From Microbacterium binotii (GTDB taxonomy: Bacteria > Actinomycetota > Actinomycetes > Actinomycetales > Microbacteriaceae): a DNA stretch of 64,000 nt. Position 1 is the first letter of the stretch; the number at the start of each line of letters is the position of its first letter. The position numbers were made by a program, and so were the translations under genes. The stretch spans positions 2,852,001 to 2,916,000 of the forward strand of contig NZ_CP090347.1 of assembly GCF_021398715.1 (NCBI RefSeq), written 5' to 3'. This document shows, piece after piece, positions 9,139 through 18,543 of the stretch. The notes beneath the pieces are model-generated. The model saw only the letters and a list, made by a program, of their open reading frames with translations, did not search any database and was not told the origin of the DNA.

Positions 9139-10488
9139 ATGTCACACATGCGCAAGGGTTCGGTGCTGCGTCGCGCCGCATCCGTCGTGGCCATGACCAC
9201 CATCGCGGGCATCGCGCTGGCTGCCTGCGCCGGCGGCGGCGGTGCAGCCTCCGGCGGCGGAAGCGCCGACGACCTCGACAAGGCCCTCGAGGCCGGCGGC
9301 GAGATCACGTACTGGTCGTGGACGCCCTCCGCCGAGGACCAGGCGGCCGCGTTCATGAAGAAGTACCCGAACGTCAAGGTGAACGTCGTCAACGCCGGCA
9401 CCAACAAGGACGAGTACACCAAGCTGCAGAACGCGATCAAGGCCGGCTCCGGCGCCCCCGACGTCGTGCAGATCGAGTACTACGCCATGCCGCAGTTCGC
9501 CCTCACCGACGGCCTGCTCGACCTCTCGTCGTACGGCTTCGGCGACCTCGAGAACGACTACACCGCCTCGACGTGGGGCTCGGTCGACTTCGACGGCAAG
9601 ATCTACGGTCTGCCGCAGGACTCCGGCCCCATGGCCATGTTCTACAACAAGGCCGTCTTCGACCAGTACGGCCTGACCGTTCCCACCACCTGGGACGAGT
9701 ACATCGAGACCGCGAAGAAGCTCACCGCGGCCGACCCGACCAAGAAGATCACGAACGACACCGGCGACGCCGGCTTCGCGACCTCGATGATCTGGCAGGC
9801 CGGCGGGCAGCCGTTCAAGGTCGATGGCACGAACGTGACGATCGACCTCAACGATGAGGGCTCGCAGCTGTGGGCGAACACCTGGAACCAGCTCGTCGAC
9901 CAGAACCTGCTCTCGGACGCCTCCAGCTGGAGCGACGAGTGGTTCAAGGGCCTCGGTGACGGCTCGATCGCCACGCTGATCATCGGCGCCTGGATGCCCG
10001 GAAACCTCGAGTCCTCGGTGCCCAGTGCCGCGGGCAACTGGCGTGTCGCGCCCATGCCGACCTACGACGGCACCCCGGTGTCGGCCGAGAACGGCGGCGG
10101 CGGCCAGGCGGTCACCAAGCAGAGCAAGAACCCGGCGCTGGCCGCGGCCTTCCTCAAGTGGCTGAACAACGACCAGGAGAGCATCGACATCTTCGCGAAG
10201 TCGGGCGGATTCCCCTCCACCACGGCCGACCTGCAGTCGGACGCCTTCCTGAACGCCGAGAGCGACTACTTCGGCGGACAGCAGATCAACCAGGTGCTCG
10301 TGCAGGCCGCATCCGACGTTCGCAAGGGATGGCAGTACCTGCCCTTCCAGGTCTACGCGAACAGCATCTTCAGCGACACCGTCGGCCAGTCCTACGCAAA
10401 CAAGAGCGACCTCAACGAGGGCCTCATGACCTGGCAGGACCAGCTCGTCAGCTACGGCAACGAGCAGGGCTTCAGCGTCAACAAGTAA
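9139..10488 (+). CDS. sugar-binding lipoprotein of importer 1
   Basis: 449 residues. The N terminus has a lipoprotein signal with lipobox LAAC, so C30 is the lipidated cysteine. A Gly/Ser/Ala-rich tether and an extracellular solute-binding protein family 1 fold follow. It captures the sugar outside the membrane and hands it to the two permeases encoded just upstream. ATG at 9139 is preferred over GTG at 9124 because the purine-rich GAAGTGAAGGAAAG, a good ribosome binding site, lies between them. The gene is followed by a hairpin (10499-10535) before GH51, which could keep binding-protein levels above those of downstream enzymes. Confidence 0.93.
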   Translation: MSHMRKGSVLRRAASVVAMTTIAGIALAACAGGGGAASGGGSADDLDKALEAGGEITYWSWTPSAEDQAAAFMKKYPNVKVNVVNAGTNKDEYTKLQNAIKAGSGAPDVVQIEYYAMPQFALTDGLLDLSSYGFGDLENDYTASTWGSVDFDGKIYGLPQDSGPMAMFYNKAVFDQYGLTVPTTWDEYIETAKKLTAADPTKKITNDTGDAGFATSMIWQAGGQPFKVDGTNVTIDLNDEGSQLWANTWNQLVDQNLLSDASSWSDEWFKGLGDGSIATLIIGAWMPGNLESSVPSAAGNWRVAPMPTYDGTPVSAENGGGGQAVTKQSKNPALAAAFLKWLNNDQESIDIFAKSGGFPSTTADLQSDAFLNAESDYFGGQQINQVLVQAASDVRKGWQYLPFQVYANSIFSDTVGQSYANKSDLNEGLMTWQDQLVSYGNEQGFSVNK

Positions 10489-10498
10489 TCACCGACGA

Positions 10499-10535
10499 GG
10501 GGTGGGTCGCATCGCTTGCCGATCCGACCCGCCCC
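10499..10535 (+). terminator. hairpin between lipoprotein and GH51 genes
   Basis: GGGGTGGGTCG (10499-10509) can pair with CGACCCGCCCC (10525-10535), one G-U pair, 15-nt loop. It lies inside what otherwise looks like one operon. It may be a partial terminator or an mRNA stabiliser that sets different levels for the binding protein and the enzymes. Confidence 0.45.
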
Positions 10536-10563
10536 TTGCCGCATCCCCGACCGGAAAGCGATC

Positions 10564-12081
10564 ATGACCTCCGCCACCCGCATCGCCGTCGCGACGAACG
10601 CCGACGGCCCTGCCGTCCCCCGCCGCGTCTTCGGCACCTTCGTCGAGCACATGGGCCGCTGCGTGTACGACGGCATCCACGAGAGCGCGCATCCCACCGC
10701 CGACGCGAACGGCTTCCGCGCCGACGTGCTCGAGCTCGTGCGCGAGCTCGGTGCGACCGTCGTGCGCTATCCGGGCGGCAACTTCGTGTCGGGCTACCGC
10801 TGGGAGGACGGCGTCGGCCCCCGCGAGGAGCGTCCCGTGCGCCTGGATGCGGCATGGCACTCCACCGAGACCAATCAGGTCGGCCTGCACGAGTTCGCCG
10901 ACTGGGCCGAGTCCGCCGGCCTCGAGCTCATGGAGGCGGTGAACCTCGGTACGCGCGGCGTCGCCGAGGCCGCCGACCTGCTCGAGTACACGAACCACCC
11001 CGGCGGCACCGCCCTCAGCGAGCGCCGGCGCGCGAACGGCCGCGACGAGCCCTTCGACATCCGCCTGTGGTGCCTCGGCAACGAGATGGACGGACCGTGG
11101 CAGATCGGCCACAAGACGGCCGACGAGTACGGCCGCCTCGCCGCCGAGAGCGCGCGCCTCATGCGCTTCATCGACCCCGACATCGAGCTGGTCGCCGCCG
11201 GCAGCTCCAACCACGAGATGCCGACCTTCGGCGAGTGGGAGCGCACCGTGCTGCGCCACACCGCGGAACTCATCGACCACATCTCCGTGCACGCCTACTA
11301 CGAGGAGACGCCGGGCGACCCGGCCAGCTTCCTCGCCTCGGGCGCCGCCCTGAGCCGCTATCTCGACGACGTCGCGACCATCATCGACGAGGTGCGCGCC
11401 GAGACCGGCTCGACCCGCGAGATCGGCATCAGCGTCGACGAATGGAACGTCTGGAACCAGACGCGCTGGAACGAGGTCGACAAGCCGCGCGTCTTCACCG
11501 GCGACTGGCCGATCGCCCCGCACCTCATCGAGGACGACTACACCGTCACGGACGCGGTCGTCGTGGGTTCTCTGCTCATCACCCTGCTGCGCCACGCGGA
11601 CCGGGTCTCGATGGCCAACCTCGCCCAGCTCGTGAATGTCATCGCCCCCATCCGCACTGAGCCTGGCGGTCCCGCCTGGCGGCAGACGACCTTCTTCCCG
11701 TTCCAGCTGACGGCGGCCGCGGCACACGGCACAGTGATCGTCCCGACCATCGAGAGCGCATCGATCGACACGGCCAAGCACGGCGCCGTCGCGGCCGTGG
11801 ATGCGGTGGCCACCGTGAACGGCGACGAGATCGTCGTCTTCGCGGCCCACCGCGAGCTGGACGAGGCCACCGAGGTCGTGATCGACCTCGATCGCGAGAT
11901 CGCCGCAGCCGACGCGCTCGTGGTCACCGTGCCCGAAGGCGGCGACCGCCACACCGTCAACTCCGCCGAGGCGCAACCCGTCGCACCCGCATCCCTCACC
12001 GCGGTCGTCGACGGCACCCGCGTGCGTCTCACCCTCCCCCCGCTGTCCTGGGCGCGCATCACGCTGCGCGCAGCCCGCTGA
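10564..12081 (+). CDS. GH51 alpha-L-arabinofuranosidase
   Basis: 505 residues, the usual length for GH51. It releases terminal alpha-L-arabinofuranose from arabino-oligosaccharides by a retaining mechanism. Visible are the family N terminus (RRVFGTFVEHMGRCVYDGI), the strand VVRYPGGNFVSGYRWEDGVG, the acid/base E174 in CLGNEMDGPW and the nucleophile E293 in SVDEWN. There is no signal peptide, so it acts in the cytoplasm on imported oligosaccharides. ATG at 10564 follows a GGAAAG motif; an upstream in-frame start would lie in the hairpin. Position between a sugar importer and a GH35 beta-galactosidase fits the removal of arabinose decorations before galactose is released. Confidence 0.95.
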   Translation: MTSATRIAVATNADGPAVPRRVFGTFVEHMGRCVYDGIHESAHPTADANGFRADVLELVRELGATVVRYPGGNFVSGYRWEDGVGPREERPVRLDAAWHSTETNQVGLHEFADWAESAGLELMEAVNLGTRGVAEAADLLEYTNHPGGTALSERRRANGRDEPFDIRLWCLGNEMDGPWQIGHKTADEYGRLAAESARLMRFIDPDIELVAAGSSNHEMPTFGEWERTVLRHTAELIDHISVHAYYEETPGDPASFLASGAALSRYLDDVATIIDEVRAETGSTREIGISVDEWNVWNQTRWNEVDKPRVFTGDWPIAPHLIEDDYTVTDAVVVGSLLITLLRHADRVSMANLAQLVNVIAPIRTEPGGPAWRQTTFFPFQLTAAAAHGTVIVPTIESASIDTAKHGAVAAVDAVATVNGDEIVVFAAHRELDEATEVVIDLDREIAAADALVVTVPEGGDRHTVNSAEAQPVAPASLTAVVDGTRVRLTLPPLSWARITLRAAR

Positions 12082-12098
12082 TCGAAACGAAAGACACC

Positions 12099-13844
12099 GT
12101 GAGCACCTTCACCGTCGGCGAGTCCGACTTCCTGCTGGACGGCGAGCCGCACCGCATCCTCTCCGGCGCGCTCCACTACTTCCGCATCCACCCCGACCAC
12201 TGGGCCGACCGCATCCGCAAGGCGCGTCTGATGGGCCTGAACACGATCGAGACCTACGTCGCGTGGAACGCCCACGAGCCGGTGCGCGGGCAGTGGGACG
12301 CGACCGGATGGAACGACCTCGGACGCTTCCTCGACCTCGTCGCCGCCGAGGGCATGCACGCGATCGTGCGCCCGGGCCCGTACATCTGCGCCGAGTGGCA
12401 CAACGGCGGACTTCCCGTCTGGCTCACCAGGACGCCGGGCATCGGTCTGCGCCGCTCGGAGCCGCAGTACATCGAGGCCGTCAGCGAGTACCTGCGGCGG
12501 GTGTACGAGATCGTCGTGCCGCGCCAGATCGACCGCGGCGGCAACGTCGTGCTCGTGCAGATCGAGAACGAGTACGGCGCCTACGGCTCCGACAAGGAGT
12601 ACCTGCGCATCCTCACCGACCTGACCCGCGAGGCGGGCATCACGGTGCCGCTGACCACCGTCGACCAGCCCGAGCCGTGGATGCTCACCAACGGCAGTCT
12701 CCCGGAGCTGCACCTCACCGGCTCGTTCGGCTCGCGCGCCACCGAGCGCCTGGCGACCCTGCGCGAACACCAGACGACGGGCCCGCTCATGTGCTCCGAG
12801 TTCTGGGACGGCTGGTTCGACTGGTGGGGCGGGGTGCACCACACCACCAGCGCCGCCGCATCCGCCGCCGAACTCGACGCGCTGCTGGCCGCGGGCGCAT
12901 CGGTGAACATCTACATGCTGCACGGCGGCACCAACTTCGGCACGACGAACGGGGCCAACGACAAGGGCCGCTACGCGCCGATCGTCACCTCGTACGACTA
13001 CGACGCGCCGCTGGACGAGTCCGGCTACGCGACCGAGAAGTTCCACGCGTTCCGCGAGGTGCTCGCCAAGTACACCGACGTCCCGGCCGAGACGGCGCCC
13101 TCGCGTCCGGCGGCGCCCGAGCTGTCCGTCGCGCTCACCGCGGCCGGCGACTGGCTCCCCGCATCCGCCGGGCCCACCAGCACCGAGCCCTGCACGTTCG
13201 AGGACCTCGGACAGCTCGGACCGCTCGTCCGTTACGACGTCGAGCTTCCCGCGGCGGCCTTCGGAGACGACGACGCGGCCGTGCTCGCGTTCGCCGAGGT
13301 GCGCGACCTCGCCTGGGTGTCGGTCGACGGCGTCACCGTCGGACGGCTCTCGCGGGCACTGCACGAGCGGACGCTGACGATCCCCCGCGGCGCGCACCTC
13401 ACCGTGCTCGTGGAGGACCAGGGCCGCGTCAACTACGACCACCGCCTCGGCGAGACCAAGGGGCTCATCGCGCCGGTGACCCTCGGCGGCAGTGCACTGA
13501 CCGGGTGGACGGGCACGCTCGTCGACGTGGAGCGCATCGCCGCGGGGATCGGCGCCGCCGCATCCGGATCCATCGCCGGGCGCACGGCGCTGCGCGGTGC
13601 GTTCACTCTCGACGCCCCCGCCGACCTGTACCTGGACACCGCCTCCTGGGGCAAGGGCTTCGCGTTCGTGAACGGCTTCTTCCTCGGTCGCTATTGGGCC
13701 AACGGTCCGCAGCGCACGCTCTACGTGCCGGCGCCGGCGACCCGCACAGGCGAGAACGAGATCGTGGTGCTCGAGCTCGAGCAGGTGGCGAAGGCCGTGG
13801 CGGCGTTCGTGGCCGAGCCCGACCTCGGCCACCGTGAAGAGTGA
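12099..13844 (+). CDS. GH35 beta-galactosidase
   Basis: 581 residues. A (beta/alpha)8 catalytic domain fills about 1-330, followed by two beta-rich galactose-binding-like domains typical of compact bacterial GH35 enzymes. Acid/base E158 is in VQIENEYGAYG and nucleophile E234 in MCSEFWDGWFDWWGG; the substrate-loop MLHGGTNFG is intact. It removes terminal beta-galactose, and GH35 members often accept beta-1,3 and beta-1,6 linkages, which suits arabinogalactan fragments. No signal peptide is present. The start is GTG at 12099, 17 bases after the GH51 stop, behind a GAAACGAAAG purine stretch. It is probably co-transcribed with GH51 and the importer. Confidence 0.94.
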   Translation: MSTFTVGESDFLLDGEPHRILSGALHYFRIHPDHWADRIRKARLMGLNTIETYVAWNAHEPVRGQWDATGWNDLGRFLDLVAAEGMHAIVRPGPYICAEWHNGGLPVWLTRTPGIGLRRSEPQYIEAVSEYLRRVYEIVVPRQIDRGGNVVLVQIENEYGAYGSDKEYLRILTDLTREAGITVPLTTVDQPEPWMLTNGSLPELHLTGSFGSRATERLATLREHQTTGPLMCSEFWDGWFDWWGGVHHTTSAAASAAELDALLAAGASVNIYMLHGGTNFGTTNGANDKGRYAPIVTSYDYDAPLDESGYATEKFHAFREVLAKYTDVPAETAPSRPAAPELSVALTAAGDWLPASAGPTSTEPCTFEDLGQLGPLVRYDVELPAAAFGDDDAAVLAFAEVRDLAWVSVDGVTVGRLSRALHERTLTIPRGAHLTVLVEDQGRVNYDHRLGETKGLIAPVTLGGSALTGWTGTLVDVERIAAGIGAAASGSIAGRTALRGAFTLDAPADLYLDTASWGKGFAFVNGFFLGRYWANGPQRTLYVPAPATRTGENEIVVLELEQVAKAVAAFVAEPDLGHREE

Positions 13845-13871
13845 GCGGCCGACTCGGGCAGGATGGATGAC

Positions 13872-14846
13872 ATGACCTGGCTTGTGACCGGCGGCGCCGG
13901 ATACATCGGTGCGCACGTGGTGCGCGCGCTCACCGCGGCGGGCTTGACCCCCGTCGTGCTCGACGACCTCTCCAGCGGTCACGCCGCCTTCGTGCCCGAG
14001 GGCGTCCCGTTCGTCCGCGGCTCGATCCTGCAGCGCGATCTCGTGGAGCAGACCCTGCGCCAGTACGAGGTGACCGGCGTCATCCACGTCGCCGGGTACA
14101 AGTACGCCGGCGTCTCGGTGAAGCGTCCGCTGCACACGTACGAGCAGAACGTCGAGGGCACGCGCGTCGTGCTCGCCGCGATGGCGGCGGCCGGCGTCGA
14201 CAAGCTCGTGTTCTCCTCCAGCGCCGCCGTCTACGGCACCCCCGACGTTCCGCTGGTCGTCGAGGACCTGCCGAAGCGCCCGGCCTCCCCGTACGGCGAG
14301 TCGAAGCTGATCGGCGAGTGGCTCATCCGCGACCAGGCTGTAGCGACGGCCGACGAGGATGCACCGCTGCGACACACCTCGCTGCGGTACTTCAACGTCG
14401 TCGGCTCGGGCGACCCCGACGTCTACGACACCAGCCCGCACAACCTCTTCCCGATCGTGTTCGAGAAGCTGATCGCGGGCGAGACCCCGCAGATCAACGG
14501 CGACGACTACGACACGGAAGACGGCACGAACGTGCGCGACTACGTGCACGTCGCCGACATCGCCGCCGCTCACGCCGTCGCCGCCCGCCGTCTCGCCGCG
14601 GGTGAGCCGCTCGAGGCCGCGTACAACCTCGGGTCGCAGAACGGCCTGTCGGTGCGCCAGATCATGGACGCGATGGCACGGGTCACCGGCATCGACTTCA
14701 CGCCCGTCGTCGGACCGCGCCGCGCGGGCGATCCCGACCGCATCGTCGCCACGGGCGAGCTCGCCGCACGCGACCTCGAGTGGGCGAACCGGTACTCGGT
14801 CGACGAGATGGTGCGTTCGGGCTGGGAGGCCCGCCGCCGGGCCTGA
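13872..14846 (+). CDS. galE: UDP-glucose 4-epimerase
   Basis: 324 residues. It interconverts UDP-galactose and UDP-glucose, closing the GalT cycle. The Rossmann motif GGAGYIG is at the N terminus, and the catalytic SSAAVYG serine region and YGESK (Tyr-x-x-x-Lys) are present, as is NLGSQNGLSV toward the C terminus. ATG at 13872 (MTWLVTGG) has AGGATGG about 7 bases upstream; ATG at 13863 would add three residues and cannot be excluded. The gene ends the first importer/enzyme run and is 27 bases from GH35, so it is likely in the same transcript. It converges on the second LacI gene across a repeat-filled spacer. Confidence 0.95.
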   Translation: MTWLVTGGAGYIGAHVVRALTAAGLTPVVLDDLSSGHAAFVPEGVPFVRGSILQRDLVEQTLRQYEVTGVIHVAGYKYAGVSVKRPLHTYEQNVEGTRVVLAAMAAAGVDKLVFSSSAAVYGTPDVPLVVEDLPKRPASPYGESKLIGEWLIRDQAVATADEDAPLRHTSLRYFNVVGSGDPDVYDTSPHNLFPIVFEKLIAGETPQINGDDYDTEDGTNVRDYVHVADIAAAHAVAARRLAAGEPLEAAYNLGSQNGLSVRQIMDAMARVTGIDFTPVVGPRRAGDPDRIVATGELAARDLEWANRYSVDEMVRSGWEARRRA

Positions 14847-14946
14847 CCTGCGTTCCTGAGCGGGCGTTCGCCGCCGCATCCCTCCGGATCGCGGCCGCGG
14901 GCGCCCGCTTTCGGTTTCGGGGCGCGGCCGGTGTAGGGCACCCGGT

Positions 14947-15022
14947 GTGCCCGAACTCCTGCACAATCCGCCCCGCCCCCCCATCCGCACGCCACCGGCC
15001 CGATCTGCAGGAGTTCGGACAC
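14947..15022. repeat. palindromic repeat, GAACTCCTGCA family, copy 1
   Basis: Arms GTGCCCGAACTCCTGCA (14947-14963) and TGCAGGAGTTCGGACAC (15006-15022) pair with one mismatch around a 42-nt loop rich in C. It lies in the 534-base gene-free stretch between convergent galE and lacI (14847-15380), which otherwise holds only this family and unremarkable GC-rich sequence. Confidence 0.8.
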
Positions 15023-15086
15023 GGCATCGGCTTGCACCGCTCCGCGGCCCGCACCACCGTCCGGCCGAGCTGGCGGCCGAACTGGG

Positions 15087-15164
15087 GCGCCCCAACTCCT
15101 GCACAACCCGCCCCGCGCTCCCGCATCCGCACGCCACCGGCCCGATCTGCAGGAGTTCGGGCAC
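15087..15164. repeat. palindromic repeat, GAACTCCTGCA family, copy 2
   Basis: Arms GCGCCCCAACTCCTGCA (15087-15103) and TGCAGGAGTTCGGGCAC (15148-15164), two mismatches. The inner loop (ACAACCCGCCCCGC, then CATCCGCACGCCACCGGC) closely matches copies 1 and 3, so the whole unit and not only the stem is repeated. Confidence 0.8.
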
Positions 15165-15279
15165 GGCAGGCCCACACCACCAGCGCGGCCGGCACAGGCC
15201 CCCGGCCGGCACGGCCCAGCCGGAGTCCGCCGATCCGGCGTCTCGACCACCCGTCCCGCCACCGGCCGGCCGAACGGGG

Positions 15280-15357
15280 GCGCCCGGACTCCTGCACAAC
15301 CCGCCCCGCGCTCCCGCATCCACACACCACCGGCCGGATCTGCAGGAGTTCGGGCAC
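15280..15357. repeat. palindromic repeat, GAACTCCTGCA family, copy 3
   Basis: Arms GCGCCCGGACTCCTGCA (15280-15296) and TGCAGGAGTTCGGGCAC (15341-15357), two mismatches, same 78-base length as copy 2. It ends 23 bases before the stop codon of the minus-strand LacI gene and could act as its terminator. Confidence 0.8.
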
Positions 15358-15380
15358 GGCAGGCCCGCAGAACCCGCGCG

Positions 15381-16397
15381 TCAGGCGGAGTCGCGCCAGA
15401 CCACGGGGGCGTCGAGGAGGATGCCGGTGCGCACGCTCTGATCGCCGTCCAGCTGTGCAAGCACGGCTGCGGCCGCCGCAGCGCCCAGCCCCTCGGCGGG
15501 CTGGTGCACCGTGGACAGCTGCGGCGAGGTGCGGGTCGCCCACGCACTGTCGTCGAAGCCCACCACCCCGACGTCCTCGGGGACTCGCCTCCCGGCCGCG
15601 CGCAACGCCTGCATGGCGCCGGCAGCGACGGCATCGGATGCGGCGAACACGCCGTCGAGGTCGGGGGCACGCTCGAGCAGCCGCGCCATGCCGGCCGCAC
15701 CGTCGGCGAAGGCGTACAGGTCGACGGGCTCCACCAGCGAGGGGTCGAACGCGTCGCCCAGCGCTGCGCGGAACCCCGCGAGACGGTCGCTGCCCGAGTC
15801 GCGGTCGAGGGCGGCTGCGATCATGCCGATCCGGCGGCGCCCCGTCTCACGGAGTCGGGTGACGACCGCCTCGGCCGCGCCGCGGTTGTCGATGCCCACC
15901 CAGGCGCCGCTGATCCCGGGCGGGTGGCCGACGAAGGCGACGGGCAGCCGAAGGCGCTCCACCACATCGGAGATGGGATCCTGATGCCGGGCGGAGACGA
16001 TGACGGCGCCGTCGACGAAACCGCCCGAGAGGTACCGGGCGACCCGGTCGGTGTCGCGCGCGGTGTCCACGACGACGCACACCATCTGGTAGTCCGCCTG
16101 CGACAGCGTCGTGTTGGCACCCAGCATGATTCCGCCGATGTTGGGATCCTCGAGGAACAGCGAGTGCGGCTCGTGCACGATGAACCCGACCGCCTGCGTG
16201 CGCTGGCGCACGAGGTTGCGCGCCGCGGTGTTGGGCACATAACCGACCTCGCTGATGGCGCGGTGGATCGCCTCGCGCGCCTGTTCCGACACGTACCCGC
16301 CGTTGAGCACGCGGCTGACCGTGCCCCGCGACACCCCGGCGGCGCGCGCCACGTCGTGCACCGTGGAGCGGCGGGGTCCGGATGGGGATGCGGCCAT
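15381..16397 (-). CDS. LacI-family repressor divergent from GH42
   Basis: 338 residues. The helix-turn-helix STVHDVARAAGVSRGTVSRVLNG is at about 10-32, followed by a sugar-sensor domain. ATG at 16397 is chosen because the upstream in-frame extension (to 16496) would run through the operators. Two TGTGCACGTTCACA sites lie between this gene and GH42. The sequence is clearly different from the other two LacI proteins of the locus, and so are its operators, so it should answer to its own inducer, perhaps a beta-galactoside taken up by importer 2. Confidence 0.9.
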   Translation of the reverse strand: MAASPSGPRRSTVHDVARAAGVSRGTVSRVLNGGYVSEQAREAIHRAISEVGYVPNTAARNLVRQRTQAVGFIVHEPHSLFLEDPNIGGIMLGANTTLSQADYQMVCVVVDTARDTDRVARYLSGGFVDGAVIVSARHQDPISDVVERLRLPVAFVGHPPGISGAWVGIDNRGAAEAVVTRLRETGRRRIGMIAAALDRDSGSDRLAGFRAALGDAFDPSLVEPVDLYAFADGAAGMARLLERAPDLDGVFAASDAVAAGAMQALRAAGRRVPEDVGVVGFDDSAWATRTSPQLSTVHQPAEGLGAAAAAAVLAQLDGDQSVRTGILLDAPVVWRDSA

Positions 16398-16451
16398 GGG
16401 CGCCAGCCTATCGGCGCTGCTGCGCTTGACGGATGCGGCGAACCGTGACAA

Positions 16452-16514
16452 TCTGTGCACGTTCACAGATTCTCTTCGGAGACTCTTCGCACGCAAATGT
16501 GTGCACGTTCACAG
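16452..16514. promoter_or_regulatory. two LacI operators between lacI and GH42
   Basis: The 14-mer TGTGCACGTTCACA occurs at 16454-16467 and again, identical, at 16500-16513, 46 bp centre to centre. The first is extended to an 18-bp near-palindrome TCTGTGCACGTTCACAGA. One centre mismatch separates each from a perfect TGTGAACGTTCACA palindrome. Two identical sites within a 139-bp divergent spacer are typical of a LacI repressor that also controls its own gene. Confidence 0.8.
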
Positions 16515-16536
16515 CTACGCAAAGGAGCGCCACGGG

Positions 16537-18543
16537 ATGCCCGACGCCGCCCATCTCGCCACCCTCGCCGCAGACGGCATCGTCTTCGGCAGCGACTACA
16601 ACCCCGAACAGTGGGACCGGTCGGTGTGGGAAGAGGACGTCCGCCTGATGAACGAGGCCGGCGTCAGCCTCGTGGCCATCAACGTCTTCGGCTGGTCGGA
16701 CATCAACCCCGCTCCGGGCGAGTGGGACTTCACCGCCCTCGACGACATCATCGAGCTGCTGCACGCCCACGGCATCCGCGTGAACCTCGGCACCGGCACC
16801 GCGTCGCCGCCGCCGTGGCTGAGCCGCATCCATCCCGAGATCCTGCCGGTCTCTGAGGACGGCGTGCGCGCCTGGCCGGGCGGGCGTCAGGCCTACTGTC
16901 CCAGCTCCCCCGTCTTCCGTTCCTACGCCGCCGAGGTCGTCACCCGGGTCGCCGAGCGCTACGCGAGCCACCCGGCGGTCGCCCTGTGGCACGTGTCGAA
17001 CGAGCTCGGCTGCCACAACGCGCTGTGCTACTGCGATGCGAGCGCCGAGGCCTTCCGCGGCTGGCTGCAGCGCCGCTACGAGACGATCGAGGCGCTCAAC
17101 GACGCCTGGGGCACCGCGTTCTGGAGCCAGCGCTACGGCACCTGGGACGACGTGTTGCCCCCGCGCCGCGCCCTGTCGCTGCGCAACCCCGGCCAGGTAC
17201 TCGACTTCCACCGCTTCAGCTCCGACGAGCAGCTCGGCCTGTATCGCGCGGAGGCGACGATCCTCCGCGCGGCGAGCGCGGTCCCCGTGACGACGAACTT
17301 CATGGTGACGGCTCACATCCGCAACCTCGACTACTGGTCGTGGGCGGGCGAGATGGACGTCATCGCCAACGACCACTACCTCGACAACCGCCTCCCGCTC
17401 CCCCGCGCGGAGCTGTCGTTCGCAGCGGATCTGACCCGTGGGCTCGCCCAGGGTGCCCCGTGGCTGCTCATGGAGACCTCGACCGGAGCGGTCAACTGGC
17501 AGCCGTACAACCTCGCGAAGAGCGACGGCGAACTCCTGCGCAACGTGGTCACCCACGTCGCGCGCGGCGCCGACGGCATCTGCTTCTTCCAGTGGCGCGC
17601 CTCGGCCCAGGGGGCGGAGAAGTACCACTCCGCGCTCGTCCCGCACGCCGGCACCGACACCGCGGCCTGGCAGCGTGTGCTCGAGCTCGGCCGCACACTG
17701 CGCGCGCTCGCCCCGGTCGCGGGTACGCGGGTGCACGCGCAGGCCGCCCTCCTCTTCAGCTGGGAGAGCTGGTGGGCCGCGGAAGGAGAGGGGCGCCCGA
17801 GCGAGGCGCTCGCCTACCTCGAGCAGGTCCACGCGGCACACGCTGCGCTCACCGCGGCGGGCCTCACCGTCGACATCGTCCGCCCCGGAGCATCTCTCGA
17901 TGACCACGCGCTCGTCGTCGTCCCGGCCCTGCACCTCGTGCGGGATGCGGATGCGGCCGTCATCGCCGATCGGGCCGCATCCGGCGCCGCGGTGCTCGTC
18001 ACCTTCTTCAGCGGCACCGTCGACGAGCGAGACGCCGTGCGTCTGGGCGGCTACCCCGGCGCGTTCCGTGACCTGCTCGGGGTCGGCGCGGAGGAGTTCG
18101 CCCCGCTCGAGCCCGGACACACGGTGCGCCTCGGATCCGGTGCCGTCGGGCGCGTCTGGACCGAACGGATGCGGGCGTTCGACGCCGAGGTCCTCGACAC
18201 GTTCGTCGACGGCCCCGCGGGCGGCATGCCCGCCGTCACCCGTCGCACCGTCGGCACGGGCTCCGCGTGGTACCTCGCCACCCAGCCGGACGCGTCCTCC
18301 TACGCCGGGATCGTCTCGCGGATGGCGGCGGAGGCCGGGCTCGAGCCCGACGCCTCGCGCATCCCCGGCGTCGAGGTCGTGCGCCGGCGGGGCGAGCAGG
18401 GCTCGTATCTGTTCGTCATCAACCACTCGGAGAACGAGGTCGCCGTCGACGCCCGCGGCCGCGACCTGCTCACCGACCAGCCGGTCGACGGCACCGCGGT
18501 CGTGGCCGCCGGCGCCGTCCGGATCATCGAGGAGTCCCTGTGA
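16537..18543 (+). CDS. GH42 beta-galactosidase
   Basis: 668 residues, the normal GH42 size. Acid/base E156 lies in HVSNELGCHN and nucleophile E313 in LMETSTGAVNW. The Cys cluster CHNALCYCD just after the acid/base is the metal-binding site found in many GH42 enzymes. A beta-galactosidase trimerisation domain follows the barrel (from about 390), then a small C-terminal beta domain. No signal peptide. ATG at 16537 has AAAGGAG 9 bases upstream, just after the second operator. GH42 enzymes act on beta-galacto-oligosaccharides from plant galactans more often than on lactose. It overlaps the following permease by four bases (GTGA), tying it to importer 2. Confidence 0.95.
   Translation: MPDAAHLATLAADGIVFGSDYNPEQWDRSVWEEDVRLMNEAGVSLVAINVFGWSDINPAPGEWDFTALDDIIELLHAHGIRVNLGTGTASPPPWLSRIHPEILPVSEDGVRAWPGGRQAYCPSSPVFRSYAAEVVTRVAERYASHPAVALWHVSNELGCHNALCYCDASAEAFRGWLQRRYETIEALNDAWGTAFWSQRYGTWDDVLPPRRALSLRNPGQVLDFHRFSSDEQLGLYRAEATILRAASAVPVTTNFMVTAHIRNLDYWSWAGEMDVIANDHYLDNRLPLPRAELSFAADLTRGLAQGAPWLLMETSTGAVNWQPYNLAKSDGELLRNVVTHVARGADGICFFQWRASAQGAEKYHSALVPHAGTDTAAWQRVLELGRTLRALAPVAGTRVHAQAALLFSWESWWAAEGEGRPSEALAYLEQVHAAHAALTAAGLTVDIVRPGASLDDHALVVVPALHLVRDADAAVIADRAASGAAVLVTFFSGTVDERDAVRLGGYPGAFRDLLGVGAEEFAPLEPGHTVRLGSGAVGRVWTERMRAFDAEVLDTFVDGPAGGMPAVTRRTVGTGSAWYLATQPDASSYAGIVSRMAAEAGLEPDASRIPGVEVVRRRGEQGSYLFVINHSENEVAVDARGRDLLTDQPVDGTAVVAAGAVRIIEESL

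Noticed and set aside
14847..15380. Small genes in the galE-lacI spacer
   Set aside because: Open frames exist but consist of repeat translation rich in Pro, Arg and Ala, without a ribosome site.
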